A DNA stretch of 39,364 bases. Source: Candidatus Martarchaeota archaeon (lineage in GTDB: Archaea; Micrarchaeota; Micrarchaeia; Micrarchaeales; Micrarchaeaceae). The notes under the pieces are model-generated. The model saw only the letters and a program-made list of their open reading frames with translations. It had not been told where the DNA came from and made no database searches. Numbering within the stretch: position 1 is the first letter of the stretch; each line of letters begins with the position of its first letter. The position numbers and the translations under genes were made by a program. Location of the stretch: assembly GCA_023380795.1 (NCBI GenBank), contig JAMCSF010000001.1, forward strand, positions 1 to 39,364, in the 5' to 3' direction. Positions 14,895-23,419 of the stretch are shown in pieces.

Positions 14895-16597
14895 ACGCCC
14901 CTCTTGTTGGTTACGGTGATGCCGTTTATGAACATATACTTGGTCTTAGTGGCCTTCATCGTGGCTATGGCATCCTCTGGTGTCATTACTATCGGCATGC
15001 CGTGCAGGTTGAAGCTCGTATTAAGTGCTAATCCATATCCTGTGAGCTTCCTCATGTTGTCCAGCAATTCCCTGTACCTAGGGTTCTCCTGCCCGACCGC
15101 CTGCGGCCTGGCCGAATGGTCCACGTTGACTACTGATTTTGTGGCATCTATGGCCGATTCCCTAACCTTGTATGCCATGGTCATGTATCTGTCGTATCCC
15201 TTGTTGTCATAATCTACTATGCGCCCTAGGTCCTCTTCGAGAACTGAAGGTGCGAAAGGCTGGAACCATTCTCTCCTCTTCACATAAAGGTTGAGCTTCT
15301 CCTTAACGTTCTCTGAATCCGGAGAGGCAAGTATGCTTCTGTCTCCAAGCGCCCTGGGCCCGTATTCCATGCGCCCCTGGAACCAGAATACGTAGTTTCC
15401 GTTGCTTATGAGCTCGGCCGCGTGCCTCGCCTGCTCTGCGTGGTCCTCCCTTGCCGTTTCAAGGGACCTGTCCTTCTTAAGCGCCTGCATCGTTGTTTCC
15501 GCGTCGTATTCGTTGCCCAAATAAGCGGAAAAATCGTGCCACGTATTGCCGTTAAGCTCATAATCGGCATAGAGCGCGCTTCCGAGCGCAATGCCGCCGT
15601 CGCCCATGTGCGGGAAAACGTACCAGTGCTTTACGTTCTCAAGCTTTCTTATCTTCATGTTCACCTTTATGTTCGAGAAAAGCCCGCCAGCAAGCACTAC
15701 GTCGCTTATGTTGAACCTGTCAACAACGTTGCTCACGAACTTTACCACCATGTTCTCCAAGAGCTGCTGCGCCATGTATGAAAATTGCTCCCTCGGCATC
15801 TGCCAGCCTATGCTCTGCAGCTTGGCGAACTGCTTCCTTGCCCCGTACCTTGCGTTTATTATGGTGCCTTCTACCTTAAACATGTCCTTGAGCCTGTTGC
15901 TCTCGAAATCGAAGGGATACGAGTAATCCGCCATGGCCATGACTTTGCCTTCGTCCTCCAGCTCCCTCATTCCTATTATGTTAGTTACCTGCTCGAAGAA
16001 TATCCCAAGCGAGTCCCTTGCAGGTATGGATATGTGCCTTTCAAGCTTCCCGTTTCCGAAAGTGCTGACCGAACCAGAAAGCCCGTCTCCAAGCCCGTCA
16101 AGCGTTATCACCAAGCACTTTTTGAAGCCTGAAGTAAACGCCGCTGTAGCCGCATGTGCAGTATGGTGCTCAACCACTCTCAACTTGAAGTTTCTGAAAC
16201 CCATATGCCTGAGCTGCCTGGATATTATCGAGGAGCTTATCGAATTGCAGAAAGGCAGGATGCCAATCCCGGTCATGCTGTACTTCAGGTTGTGCATGAA
16301 CCCCTCGAATCTCGGCTTCGGCATCTTCCTGCGCCTGAAAAGGTAATATTTCTCTTTCATTCTCGGGTATATGCGCTCGAGTGTCTTGGTGAATTCGGTA
16401 GTGGTGTATGTTACGTTATCTATGTCTGTTGGCTTTATTTGGGCATAATCCAACGCCGCCTTTATCGAGTGGTATGGGAACTTCATCTCCAGCTTTCTCT
16501 TGGTGAAGCGCTCCTCGTTCGCGGCATAGACTATGTTGCCGTCTTCAAGCAGCGCAGCACCTGCGTCATGCCCGTCCCATAAGCCTAAAACATACAT
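14891..16597 (-). CDS. Carbamoyltransferase of the NodU/TobZ/CmcH family
   Basis: 568-residue cytosolic enzyme that transfers a carbamoyl group from carbamoyl phosphate to a hydroxyl, commonly of a sugar, by way of a carbamoyl-adenylate. The N-domain is Kae1-like: start YVLGLWDGHDAGAALLEDG, metal-binding HHTAHAA (H144, H145, H148), LDGLGDG at about 167-172 and VVLAGGLFSNIKVN. The C-domain carries FQGRMEYGPRALGDRSILA, the carbamoyl-phosphate region typical for the family, and a late LNTSFNLHGMPIVMTPEDA. Length is normal. Start ATG 16597 has a GTGAT-type site 5 nt upstream. It leads the three-gene glycan operon, so decoration of surface sugars is the likely role. It is divergent from the T4SS-like locus. 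Confidence 0.92.
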   Translation of the reverse strand: MYVLGLWDGHDAGAALLEDGNIVYAANEERFTKRKLEMKFPYHSIKAALDYAQIKPTDIDNVTYTTTEFTKTLERIYPRMKEKYYLFRRRKMPKPRFEGFMHNLKYSMTGIGILPFCNSISSSIISRQLRHMGFRNFKLRVVEHHTAHAATAAFTSGFKKCLVITLDGLGDGLSGSVSTFGNGKLERHISIPARDSLGIFFEQVTNIIGMRELEDEGKVMAMADYSYPFDFESNRLKDMFKVEGTIINARYGARKQFAKLQSIGWQMPREQFSYMAQQLLENMVVKFVSNVVDRFNISDVVLAGGLFSNIKVNMKIRKLENVKHWYVFPHMGDGGIALGSALYADYELNGNTWHDFSAYLGNEYDAETTMQALKKDRSLETAREDHAEQARHAAELISNGNYVFWFQGRMEYGPRALGDRSILASPDSENVKEKLNLYVKRREWFQPFAPSVLEEDLGRIVDYDNKGYDRYMTMAYKVRESAIDATKSVVNVDHSARPQAVGQENPRYRELLDNMRKLTGYGLALNTSFNLHGMPIVMTPEDAIATMKATKTKYMFINGITVTNKRGV

Positions 16598-16670
16598 AAA
16601 ATCACTGTATCAAGAGCAAACATGTGGGTTAATCTCATCGCGCCCGTAAAATGAGGCACCATGTTTTGTA

Positions 16671-16700
16671 TCTATTTAAAATGTTTCTATTTAAAATGTT
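16671..16700. repeat. Tandem duplication, 2 x 15 bp, TATA-containing
   Basis: TCTATTTAAAATGTT occurs twice head-to-tail without mismatch. Each copy contains a TATA-like core, so promoter strength or spacing could change with copy number. Confidence 0.9.
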
Positions 16701-16709
16701 AATTCTTTA

Positions 16710-16737
16710 TGTGTTAGCCTCTGTGTGTTAGCCTCTG
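16710..16737. repeat. Tandem duplication, 2 x 14 bp
   Basis: TGTGTTAGCCTCTG occurs twice head-to-tail without mismatch, 9 bp after the TATA-containing duplication. It could be a two-site operator or a replication-slippage product. Confidence 0.9.
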
Positions 16738-16904
16738 CCGTGTTGGTGAATTGCACAATGGGCCAGCAGCAAACCCGATTTCAACCATGCACGCAGGGCA
16801 AAATAAAAGGTTTTGGGGAAATGCCGCAATTGTTGAGTAATGGAAAACTATTTAAATTATTCAATCATATAAAAGTAAGTCAATCTAAAAAATCGGGTGC
16901 AAAA

Positions 16905-17306
16905 ATGCCTATAGAAACCAAAGCATTGAGTTTAATGAAAATAGTACAGTCACGCGTGTTCAAACTGGTTGTCATGATGCTTCCATTCCTCACGTTTGCT
17001 ACGGTTTCCGCGCAATCGAATACGGTATCAACCTCCCTGCAGGTTACTATAAGCAGCGTCATATGCCCCATATACGTGGCAGTTAACACCGGAATATTCA
17101 TATTGGGATTGACTCTGATGATACTGGGAGGGGCGCTCTATGCGGCTGCTCACGTAATGCCCAGCTCAAGCAAGGGCTCGATACAGGGATACGGCATGAG
17201 CATGATAATAGGCGGGGTTATAGGCGTGATAATAGCCGAGCTTGCCCCATACATACTCGGCCTGCTCACGAGCACGTCATCTACGACTATAACTTCTTAC
17301 TGCTGA
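16905..17306 (+). CDS. VirB2/TrbC-like (CedA1/TedC-like) conjugative pilin
   Basis: 133 residues from ATG 16905, preceded by GGGTG at 5-nt spacing; ATG 16935 (MKIVQSRVFKLVVMMLPFLT) is an alternative giving a more usual 26-residue signal peptide. Cleavage is expected after TVSA (residue 36), leaving about 97 residues. The mature part is two hydrophobic helices (about 52-77 and 93-117) joined by a short polar loop HVMPSSSKGSIQGY, ending in a Ser/Thr tail whose last residue is Cys. This signal-peptide, helix, loop, helix plan is that of VirB2/TrbC pilins and the archaeal CedA1/TedC pilins, not of class III pilins. It has its own terminator, as expected for an abundant subunit next to machine genes. 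The family call rests on architecture and context. Confidence 0.72.
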   Translation: MPIETKALSLMKIVQSRVFKLVVMMLPFLTFATVSAQSNTVSTSLQVTISSVICPIYVAVNTGIFILGLTLMILGGALYAAAHVMPSSSKGSIQGYGMSMIIGGVIGVIIAELAPYILGLLTSTSSTTITSYC

Positions 17307-17356
17307 AGCCAAAAGTGGCTTCGGCATGTTTTCCATTCTTTTTTAACTTCTTTTTT
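17303..17356 (+). terminator. Strong terminator of the VirB2-like pilin gene, overlapping its stop
   Basis: A 7-bp perfect stem (17305-17311 with 17316-17322, loop AAAG), extendable by a G-T and a C-G pair, includes the TGA stop. T-runs follow to about 17356. The same arrangement ends the other pilin-like gene at 2486. Confidence 0.75.
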
Positions 17357-17477
17357 GATTTCGTTCGTTAGTAACGCTTAGCATGCGCAATCCTAGCAAT
17401 ACCGAAATCTATTTATTGTGTTAAACTTCTAATAATTTGGACTTGGGATAATTTGCAATCATAAACATGGTAAAACA

Positions 17478-18212
17478 ATGGCCAACATAATAGAGGTCTC
17501 ATTCAGCACCTACAAAAAGAACCTGAAGCTGATACTGCTTTTCTCAATAGCGTTTATAATCGCACTTCTAATACCTGTGTTCGCTCCATTTCCTACTTAC
17601 AACGATCTCGGCTCAATATTCATAAGGACCGGGAGCATATACATGAACCTCAATTTCATAGACGCGATAATAATAGTTGCCTCTACAATGTTTTCGCTCC
17701 TGTTTCTTAGCTTTGCCATAGTCGCAATAAATGTCATAGTCAAACACAGCCACACGGCGACCAGAATAAGGAAAGAGGTAATAGACGGATTGGAGAAATA
17801 CACCGCAAATGTTTTTGTAGTGCTTCTTCTCTTTACTGCGCTTCTGGTGCTGGTAAGCTTCCTCACCTATTATACAGGGTATTCAGGCATAGCCACGCTC
17901 ATCGCGGCAATAGTGCTCATACCATTCCTGTTCTATGCGCCTACTTCTATAGTTATAGACGACGCTAGGATAATGCGGGCCATCGGGCACAGCCTCGTCT
18001 TCATGAAAAACTACTTCAAGTATTTCCTGCTGTGGGTCCTGGTATCTTTCGTGCTGCTTAGCATTGTTGACTTAATGCCCATAATAGGCTCAGGCTCGTA
18101 TGCTTCTATGTACGCATCTCTTATCATAGACTCTTTCATAGTGCTGCCATTCCTGATAGTGCTGCAAAGCGAATCCTACATAAGGAGATTCAAGATACTG
18201 AGCCATACATGA
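17478..18212 (+). CDS. Six-helix membrane protein
   Basis: 244 residues with about six hydrophobic helices and few polar loops. It begins MANIIEVSFSTYKKNLKLIL, where a cytosolic amphipathic start leads into helix 1. A basic cytosolic segment (KHSHTATRIRKEVIDGLEKY) lies in the middle. The pattern YAPTSIVIDDARIMRAIGHSLVFMKNYFKYFLL, which spans two predicted segments here, is typical of a broad archaeal/bacterial family of membrane proteins of unknown role with a DDxxxxxAIxxSxxxxxxN motif. It is not one of the six VirB6-like paralogues downstream: it lacks both of their motifs. It has its own likely TATA element (CTATTTATT near 17408-17416). Membership in the secretion locus is suggested only by position. 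Confidence 0.65.
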   Translation: MANIIEVSFSTYKKNLKLILLFSIAFIIALLIPVFAPFPTYNDLGSIFIRTGSIYMNLNFIDAIIIVASTMFSLLFLSFAIVAINVIVKHSHTATRIRKEVIDGLEKYTANVFVVLLLFTALLVLVSFLTYYTGYSGIATLIAAIVLIPFLFYAPTSIVIDDARIMRAIGHSLVFMKNYFKYFLLWVLVSFVLLSIVDLMPIIGSGSYASMYASLIIDSFIVLPFLIVLQSESYIRRFKILSHT

Positions 18213-18317
18213 AAAAAGCCCGTATCATTTGCCCCTTTCCAAGCTATCGGTACCAAGGACAACAATACGCATGTGCGGCTGTCACACAACTAAATACTTA
18301 TCCTTGAAAATAATATT

Positions 18318-19607
18318 ATGCGAAATGCTGCACTTTTGCTGTTAGCAATAGCCTTTGTCTCATTGATTGGCTATTCCAACGCATCTAGCAAAAACATAAC
18401 ATGTGCTCTTACGGGTCAGAGCCTGCCAATATCGCAAGCCGGCGTCTGCATAGAAAGCGCTATGCCCTTTGCAATAATCGGCCTTCTTGTCTCATTTGCC
18501 ATGGTCGCCGTAGCGTTTATGTTTGGCAATGTTTTCAACCTTCCGTCGCTTAAGAACTGGTACAAGGGCGAGCTATGGGAGACGACAAAAACCATAATAC
18601 TGATAGCGCTGATTTTCGCGGTCCTGATAATATTGGGGGCTTTGGCCCTCGGCCTCACTGGAAGCAGCATACCTGTTTCCTACATACAAGGATCGCAATC
18701 CGGAATAACGAGCGCAATTGGAGAGAATCTAAACGCACTTTACGCATCCGTATTGGCAAACTACGTGAATCCAGATATGCTGATGGTAAATGAATCCTAT
18801 TATGGTCTGGAAGGATTGGCAACAGGTATCGGAGACCTCAAAAAAACTACAATAAACGAGTGGATACCAATACCTATTCCTTTTGTCGGTTCAATACAGT
18901 TCGGTTCATCCAACGCAGCCCTGCTCGCAAGCTCCGTAATAGAGTCTGACACTGCGCTTCCGGGATTTTCATTCATAAAGGACATAATAAGCATAGTGCT
19001 GATTCCTGTGTATATAGTCTTCAGTGTCCTCAGCGTGGATCTGTATTCTATAGTCATTGCGGGCCTAACGCTATTCATACCTATAGGCATAGTGTTCAGG
19101 GCATTCCCGTTTCTTAGGGGGCTGGGCGGCTCATTCATAGCCATAGGCATAGCAATAGCTCTTGTCTTTCCGGCCTTATTAATCATGTTCAACCTTCCTA
19201 TACAGAACTTCATATTGCCACTTATATTCAGCCAGAGCGCCAGCTATGCCCCGGGGCAGACCTGCAGTTATTTGACTTTCAACTTTTTCGAGGACATAGC
19301 CTGCGGCCCGGCAAGTTTGGCTTTCAGCGTCTCTTCTGGTGTCCTTATAGGTGTGCAAACATCTAACCAAAATTACGCCGGAGTGTTCAACAACGGTCAG
19401 GATTCCGCCCTGGCAACGCTGTTCAACAGCAACGGCGGTTCGATATATCCTTCAATCAACTTTATAAACTTCTACACATATGGAGTTTTGCTGCAATTGA
19501 TACTTTTCATATTCGACATCGTAATAACGATAGTGATTGCGGGCGCCCTCGCACAGATGCTCGGCGGAAAGCTGAGCCTTGGGGTAGGCAAATTCAAGAT
19601 AGCGTGA
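18318..19607 (+). CDS. VirB6/TrbL/CedA-like polytopic protein, paralogue 1
   Basis: 429 residues. Signal peptide or first helix at 1-22, a short outer segment with paired Cys (C29, C44), helix 50-72, the cytosolic motif KGELWE (83-88), helix 91-113 and a large outer loop. A hydrophobic core follows with the second family motif FRAFPFLRGLGG (260-271) and then a helix ending in VFPALLI. An outer loop with two Cys (GQTCSYLTF, EDIACGPA), a last helix and a cytosolic end GGKLSLGVGKF complete it. VirB6-type proteins form the inner-membrane channel core of type IV secretion systems; that role is inferred here. First gene of a run of six overlapping paralogues, with ATG 18318 about 28 bp after a TAAATACTTA TATA-like element. 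Confidence 0.7.
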   Translation: MRNAALLLLAIAFVSLIGYSNASSKNITCALTGQSLPISQAGVCIESAMPFAIIGLLVSFAMVAVAFMFGNVFNLPSLKNWYKGELWETTKTIILIALIFAVLIILGALALGLTGSSIPVSYIQGSQSGITSAIGENLNALYASVLANYVNPDMLMVNESYYGLEGLATGIGDLKKTTINEWIPIPIPFVGSIQFGSSNAALLASSVIESDTALPGFSFIKDIISIVLIPVYIVFSVLSVDLYSIVIAGLTLFIPIGIVFRAFPFLRGLGGSFIAIGIAIALVFPALLIMFNLPIQNFILPLIFSQSASYAPGQTCSYLTFNFFEDIACGPASLAFSVSSGVLIGVQTSNQNYAGVFNNGQDSALATLFNSNGGSIYPSINFINFYTYGVLLQLILFIFDIVITIVIAGALAQMLGGKLSLGVGKFKIA

Positions 19608-20806
19608 GTATAATGTTCATGTTGGCTGCTACGACAACTGTGACAAACTATTGCCAGCTCTTCGGAGGCCCTGCCTCTCCGTACATAAGCGGCTGGCTTC
19701 CGCTCATGTATCTGGTGGTAGCGCTCGGCTTCCTGATAGTGGCCATATTGTACATGGTTGGCAGGTTCATGCCGCCATCAGTAAGCAGCAGGCTCAGGGA
19801 GGTAACGAAGTCCGAGATTACCCAGATATTCATCGGCGTATTTATAATACTTATACTGCTTTCAATGACCACGGCCGCTTGCGGCTTATCAAGCAGCCTC
19901 GGCTCGCAGGTGCTTGCAAACGCCGGAGTTTCCAATGCCCGCGGGCTCAGCCCATTCCAGTATGCCGATTACTACATAGGAACACTGGCTCTCAACCACG
20001 GAATAAACCTGTTGGGATACATATACTCGACATCAATAGGCTATGCCATAGAGGCCAGGGTTATAACTGTGCTTTCACAGGATTTGGGCTTCAGTACGGG
20101 CGGAGACTCTGTGGTATCATTCGGCATTACCTACGAGCATGACCTTGGGGCCCTTTACGGTGCACTTTCCGACGTTTATTTCGATGCCTTATCCCCAATA
20201 TTGGTAATAACCATAGGCATGCTCTATCTTCAATACCTCGCCTTGCCACTTTTGGAATATACTGCGTTCACCGTGATACTGCCTGTTGCCATATTGATAA
20301 GGCTGATACCATATGGCGGAAACGGCTTAAAATCTGCATCAAATGCTGTGCTTGCCATAGCAATAGCCGCGTATATCATATACCCGCTGATGATAGCTTT
20401 CGATAGCTATATTGTCTATTGGATATACAGCCCGGCACTGAATCCGGCATACGGCTGCACCAACTGCCTGAACACCGCGTATACGCTGCCAAGCCTTCCG
20501 TCTTCATCCTTCCTAAGCACAAGCGTGGCAAGCAGCAGCAGTAATGCCCTTGGCAGTATAACCGGCGCCCTCGGCGTATCCGCACCTGCTGCCAACAACG
20601 TGCTTTCGTCTTCGTTCTATTCGTCGCTTTCTATAAATCCCGAGCCTCCTGCCGCATACATAACGCAGCAGATGTCGCAGTTCATATTCGTTGCGGTATT
20701 TCTTTTCGGACTTAACCTTGCGGTTACCATCGGATTTGCGATGGGGCTTGCAAGAGGGCTCAACTTAGGCATAGAAGGGTCTGTATCATTCTGGGAGGGC
20801 TTATGA
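19604..20806 (+). CDS. VirB6/TrbL/CedA-like polytopic protein, paralogue 2
   Basis: 400 residues from GTG 19604 (GTGA overlap with paralogue 1) or 397 from ATG 19613. It has no cleavable signal. Helix at about 32-54, cytosolic motif REVTKSEITQIF (65-76), helix 76-95, then an outer loop, several helices and the second motif in a deviating form, ILIRLIPYGGNG (about 230-241), that lacks the paired GG of its sisters. AIAIAAYIIYPLMI follows. An outer domain of about 90 residues, Ser/Pro rich and with a CTNC pair, precedes the final helix. The end RGLNLGIEGSVSF matches the family C-terminus. It is the most divergent of the six. It overlaps paralogue 3 by 4 nt. Confidence 0.68.
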   Translation: MSIMFMLAATTTVTNYCQLFGGPASPYISGWLPLMYLVVALGFLIVAILYMVGRFMPPSVSSRLREVTKSEITQIFIGVFIILILLSMTTAACGLSSSLGSQVLANAGVSNARGLSPFQYADYYIGTLALNHGINLLGYIYSTSIGYAIEARVITVLSQDLGFSTGGDSVVSFGITYEHDLGALYGALSDVYFDALSPILVITIGMLYLQYLALPLLEYTAFTVILPVAILIRLIPYGGNGLKSASNAVLAIAIAAYIIYPLMIAFDSYIVYWIYSPALNPAYGCTNCLNTAYTLPSLPSSSFLSTSVASSSSNALGSITGALGVSAPAANNVLSSSFYSSLSINPEPPAAYITQQMSQFIFVAVFLFGLNLAVTIGFAMGLARGLNLGIEGSVSFWEGL

Positions 20807-22311
20807 TGGATCTATCGCTATTGCTTCCTGTCCTTCAAATTACTAGCTACAGCTCCATATCGACTGAGATGTTTCCCATAATATCGATAGCAGTATTCAT
20901 AGACGCGGTAATTGTCGCTCTGTGGTATTTCGCCGGAGCCGTGCTCAACAATAACAAGGTAAAATCTACTGCCATGGGCGAATTCTATCAGGTTTTCGGC
21001 ACTGCGCTTCTGGTAGTCGTCCTTGCCGGAATACTGGTGATCTTCGCAAATACTTTCTATTCCGCTACGTCGTCCACGTCGCTAATGTCTCCATCTGCAA
21101 TATTCAACATGTGCAAGGGCATAAACTCGACGTCGATGCTTACTCTTCTAAATTCTTCCATGTCGCCTACAGGGTCATCGCTGCTTTATTCTTCAAGCTC
21201 CAGCGGTTTTCCTGGCCTGTGCGCGCTGGTAAACAAAAACAACAAGCAGACGTTTACTGAGAAAATTGACTATCCGCTTGCTGCTACTGGGGTCATAATA
21301 GCCAACGTTACGAACCAGACAGCAACAAACCTGAATTCGTTCTTCATATTCGATTCATACGTCGGCTTCCTGGAAAAGCTATCGCCATCGTTAGACCTAT
21401 GCATATCTCCTGGGGATCCACCGTCTCCAGTAATACCAGAATGCCTGCTTCCGTTGCCATATCCTCCCGAGCTGCTGATACACTATTCAATTACTCCGTT
21501 CGCTGGATACTCGCTGATATACAAATCATTGGCCGCTCTGGGGGACCTTCTTACTGCGGCTCTGGAATCATTCATCGCCCAGCTGACGCTTCTGTCCATA
21601 TTCCTATATGCATGGCCCTATATGCTGTTTGCCGGGATAATACTAAGGGCGACCCCATTCACAAGGAAAATAGGCGGGTTGCTGCTTGCGATAGCTGTGG
21701 CAGGCGTGATATTCTTCCCTCTGATATTTTCAATAGAATACCTTTCGCTGGCTAACGGCCTTGGCCCATCCTTGGGATACACGCCTTCCTCCACTGGCCT
21801 TTTCGGCATAGTGACTCCTAACTCATATTCTGCAAACGACATAGGCAACTATTACGGATTCGGGAACTTATTCACGAACAGCACGTACTTCATTCCAAAC
21901 AGCACTGGGGAACCGTATGTGACAAATTTTTACGTAATGCCTAGCATAAAAACAATAGCAATATTCGGAGGCGCCTGGCCGCACAATGGAAATCTTTTTG
22001 AGACGGAGCAGAGCGATACGCAGTATCTTCTGGTGCCTTACGCAAATGGGGGGGCCATATTTCATTCCATAATGGCGTTTGCTGACCATAATCCTACTCC
22101 TCCAATCGGCACTTTCGGAATCTCATACGCCTTCAACAGGTCCCAAGCTCTAAACACAAACTACATGATGGCTAGGTCTTACGGCGTATTTGGGATAAGC
22201 GCGTACTTCCTTCCAATAATAAACCTAATAATAGTTCTAACTGCAATAATCGGGGTGTCTGGCCTGCTTGGGGGCGACACATCCCTTGCGGGCTTGTCGA
22301 GGTTGGTATGA
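20803..22311 (+). CDS. VirB6/TrbL/CedA-like polytopic protein, paralogue 3
   Basis: 502 residues, ATG 20803 in an ATGA overlap. Order: outer N-end, helix 24-47, cytosolic motif KVKSTAMGEFYQ (52-63), helix 66-85, and a large outer loop of some 150 residues with Cys at the MCKG, LCALV, LCIS and ECLL positions. Two helices follow, then the second motif LRATPFTRKIGG (281-292) and helix LLLAIAVAGVIFFPLIF. A second outer domain of about 140 residues is rich in Asn, Tyr and Gly. The last helix and the end LGGDTSLAGLSRLV close the protein. It has the largest pair of ectodomains among the six apart from paralogue 6. Role inferred as a subunit of the membrane channel. Confidence 0.7.
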   Translation: MMDLSLLLPVLQITSYSSISTEMFPIISIAVFIDAVIVALWYFAGAVLNNNKVKSTAMGEFYQVFGTALLVVVLAGILVIFANTFYSATSSTSLMSPSAIFNMCKGINSTSMLTLLNSSMSPTGSSLLYSSSSSGFPGLCALVNKNNKQTFTEKIDYPLAATGVIIANVTNQTATNLNSFFIFDSYVGFLEKLSPSLDLCISPGDPPSPVIPECLLPLPYPPELLIHYSITPFAGYSLIYKSLAALGDLLTAALESFIAQLTLLSIFLYAWPYMLFAGIILRATPFTRKIGGLLLAIAVAGVIFFPLIFSIEYLSLANGLGPSLGYTPSSTGLFGIVTPNSYSANDIGNYYGFGNLFTNSTYFIPNSTGEPYVTNFYVMPSIKTIAIFGGAWPHNGNLFETEQSDTQYLLVPYANGGAIFHSIMAFADHNPTPPIGTFGISYAFNRSQALNTNYMMARSYGVFGISAYFLPIINLIIVLTAIIGVSGLLGGDTSLAGLSRLV

Positions 22312-23417
22312 TGGCAACTGGAAAATTGATGGTGGCTTCCAGGGACATGCAGGTACTGGCATTGCTATTGCTTATTTTGGTGGTTCTCCCTTCATCTGCC
22401 CATGCGAGCTCTTCAAGCGTGGCCTCTACGTTCTGCATAGGAACCCAAAATGCCCCTGGAATAATACCTCCGTCTACCGAAATAACCACCGGCAATGCCC
22501 TTTCAAGCGGGGTTTTCACAATATCCATATCTATACTCGCGCTTATCTTCGCCATAGTGGGAATGGCGTGGGCCATAGGGTATGCCCTCGGGATAAACCT
22601 GCTTGTCAATTTTTCAAAAACCGAAATAGGCGAGATAGCAATATCGCTAATAATACTTCTGGTCCTGCTTGGCACTATGGCCACCATAACCGGCGGCACA
22701 TCTCCAGGAAGAATCTTCTCCAATTATAATTTCTACGGGATTTTCAGTAATGACTGCTATATTATGACGCTTACCGCGCTGAATACGACTTCAGATTTCA
22801 GGTCTCTCACGATAATACAGGACTACTACAGCCTCATTTCGCATACTACAGTAACTGTGGCTCCAAACTATTTCGGTTTCTCATTCATGCCATATATCGG
22901 GCTAACGGTAGTAAACCAGATAATAAAAATGATGATGGAATTCACCGGCATAATAATAGCGTTGTTTTTCGGCCTCTCGGTTTTTTTGGCTATAATATAC
23001 GGCCTGTTTCCGATATTCCTCTATATCGGGATTGTATTGAGGACCATACCATGGACGCGTGCGGCTGGCGGGGCATTCATCGGGCTTTTTATAGGGTTTT
23101 ACATATTGCTTCCGCTTCTGCTAGGCTTCGTAACTACTGTATCATTCTCAAACGTTCCAGTTGCTACGTTCGATACCTCGATATTCAGCCTTTCGTCGTT
23201 CTCCGGGAACCCTATATCAAGCCTTTCGTACCTTGTCAGCTTCATAAGCGGAAACATTCTTATCAATTTTATAGAAGGCGTCGTTGCGCCTAGCATATAT
23301 GTAATAATCGGGGTCGTGATATCAATAATGCTTTCGCTTGACTTCGCCGAAACTATGGGGGATTATCTTGGAGCGCCTAGCCTTTCAAGCGGGCATGCGC
23401 TCAAGGGTCTGGTGTAA
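22308..23417 (+). CDS. VirB6/TrbL/CedA-like polytopic protein, paralogue 4
   Basis: 369 residues from ATG 22308 (4-nt overlap). The likely signal peptide runs through MQVLALLLLILVVLPSSAHA, so starts at 22311 or 22350 are also possible. Helix at about 65-88, cytosolic motif NFSKTEIGEIAIS (about 102-114), helix, and a modest outer loop with Cys. Two helices follow, with the second motif VLRTIPWTRAAGG (243-255) leading into FIGLFIGFYILLPLLL. A short outer loop (the smallest among the six) and a final helix come next, then the end MGDYLGAPSLSSGHALKGLV. Ends 2 bp before paralogue 5. It is the most compact version of the family fold and the best single query for remote homology searches. Confidence 0.7.
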   Translation: MMATGKLMVASRDMQVLALLLLILVVLPSSAHASSSSVASTFCIGTQNAPGIIPPSTEITTGNALSSGVFTISISILALIFAIVGMAWAIGYALGINLLVNFSKTEIGEIAISLIILLVLLGTMATITGGTSPGRIFSNYNFYGIFSNDCYIMTLTALNTTSDFRSLTIIQDYYSLISHTTVTVAPNYFGFSFMPYIGLTVVNQIIKMMMEFTGIIIALFFGLSVFLAIIYGLFPIFLYIGIVLRTIPWTRAAGGAFIGLFIGFYILLPLLLGFVTTVSFSNVPVATFDTSIFSLSSFSGNPISSLSYLVSFISGNILINFIEGVVAPSIYVIIGVVISIMLSLDFAETMGDYLGAPSLSSGHALKGLV

Positions 23418-23419
23418 CA

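Larger units (their letters stand above)
16598..16904. promoter_or_regulatory. 307-bp divergent regulatory region, glycan operon / pilin
   Basis: Gene-free except for an in-frame upward extension of the pilin frame that has no coding character. It contains two perfect tandem duplications (16671-16700 and 16710-16737). The 15-bp unit includes TATTTAAAA, usable as a TATA box in either direction. Closer to the pilin, TATTTAAATTA (16849-16859) and CATATAAAAG (16866-16875) are candidate TATA elements, and GGGTG at 16895-16899 is the ribosome site for ATG 16905. Confidence 0.55.

Noticed and set aside
16725-16904. N-terminal extension of the VirB2-like pilin frame
   Set aside because: No coding character; it covers tandem repeats and TATA-like elements, and ATG 16905 has a ribosome site and begins the signal peptide.
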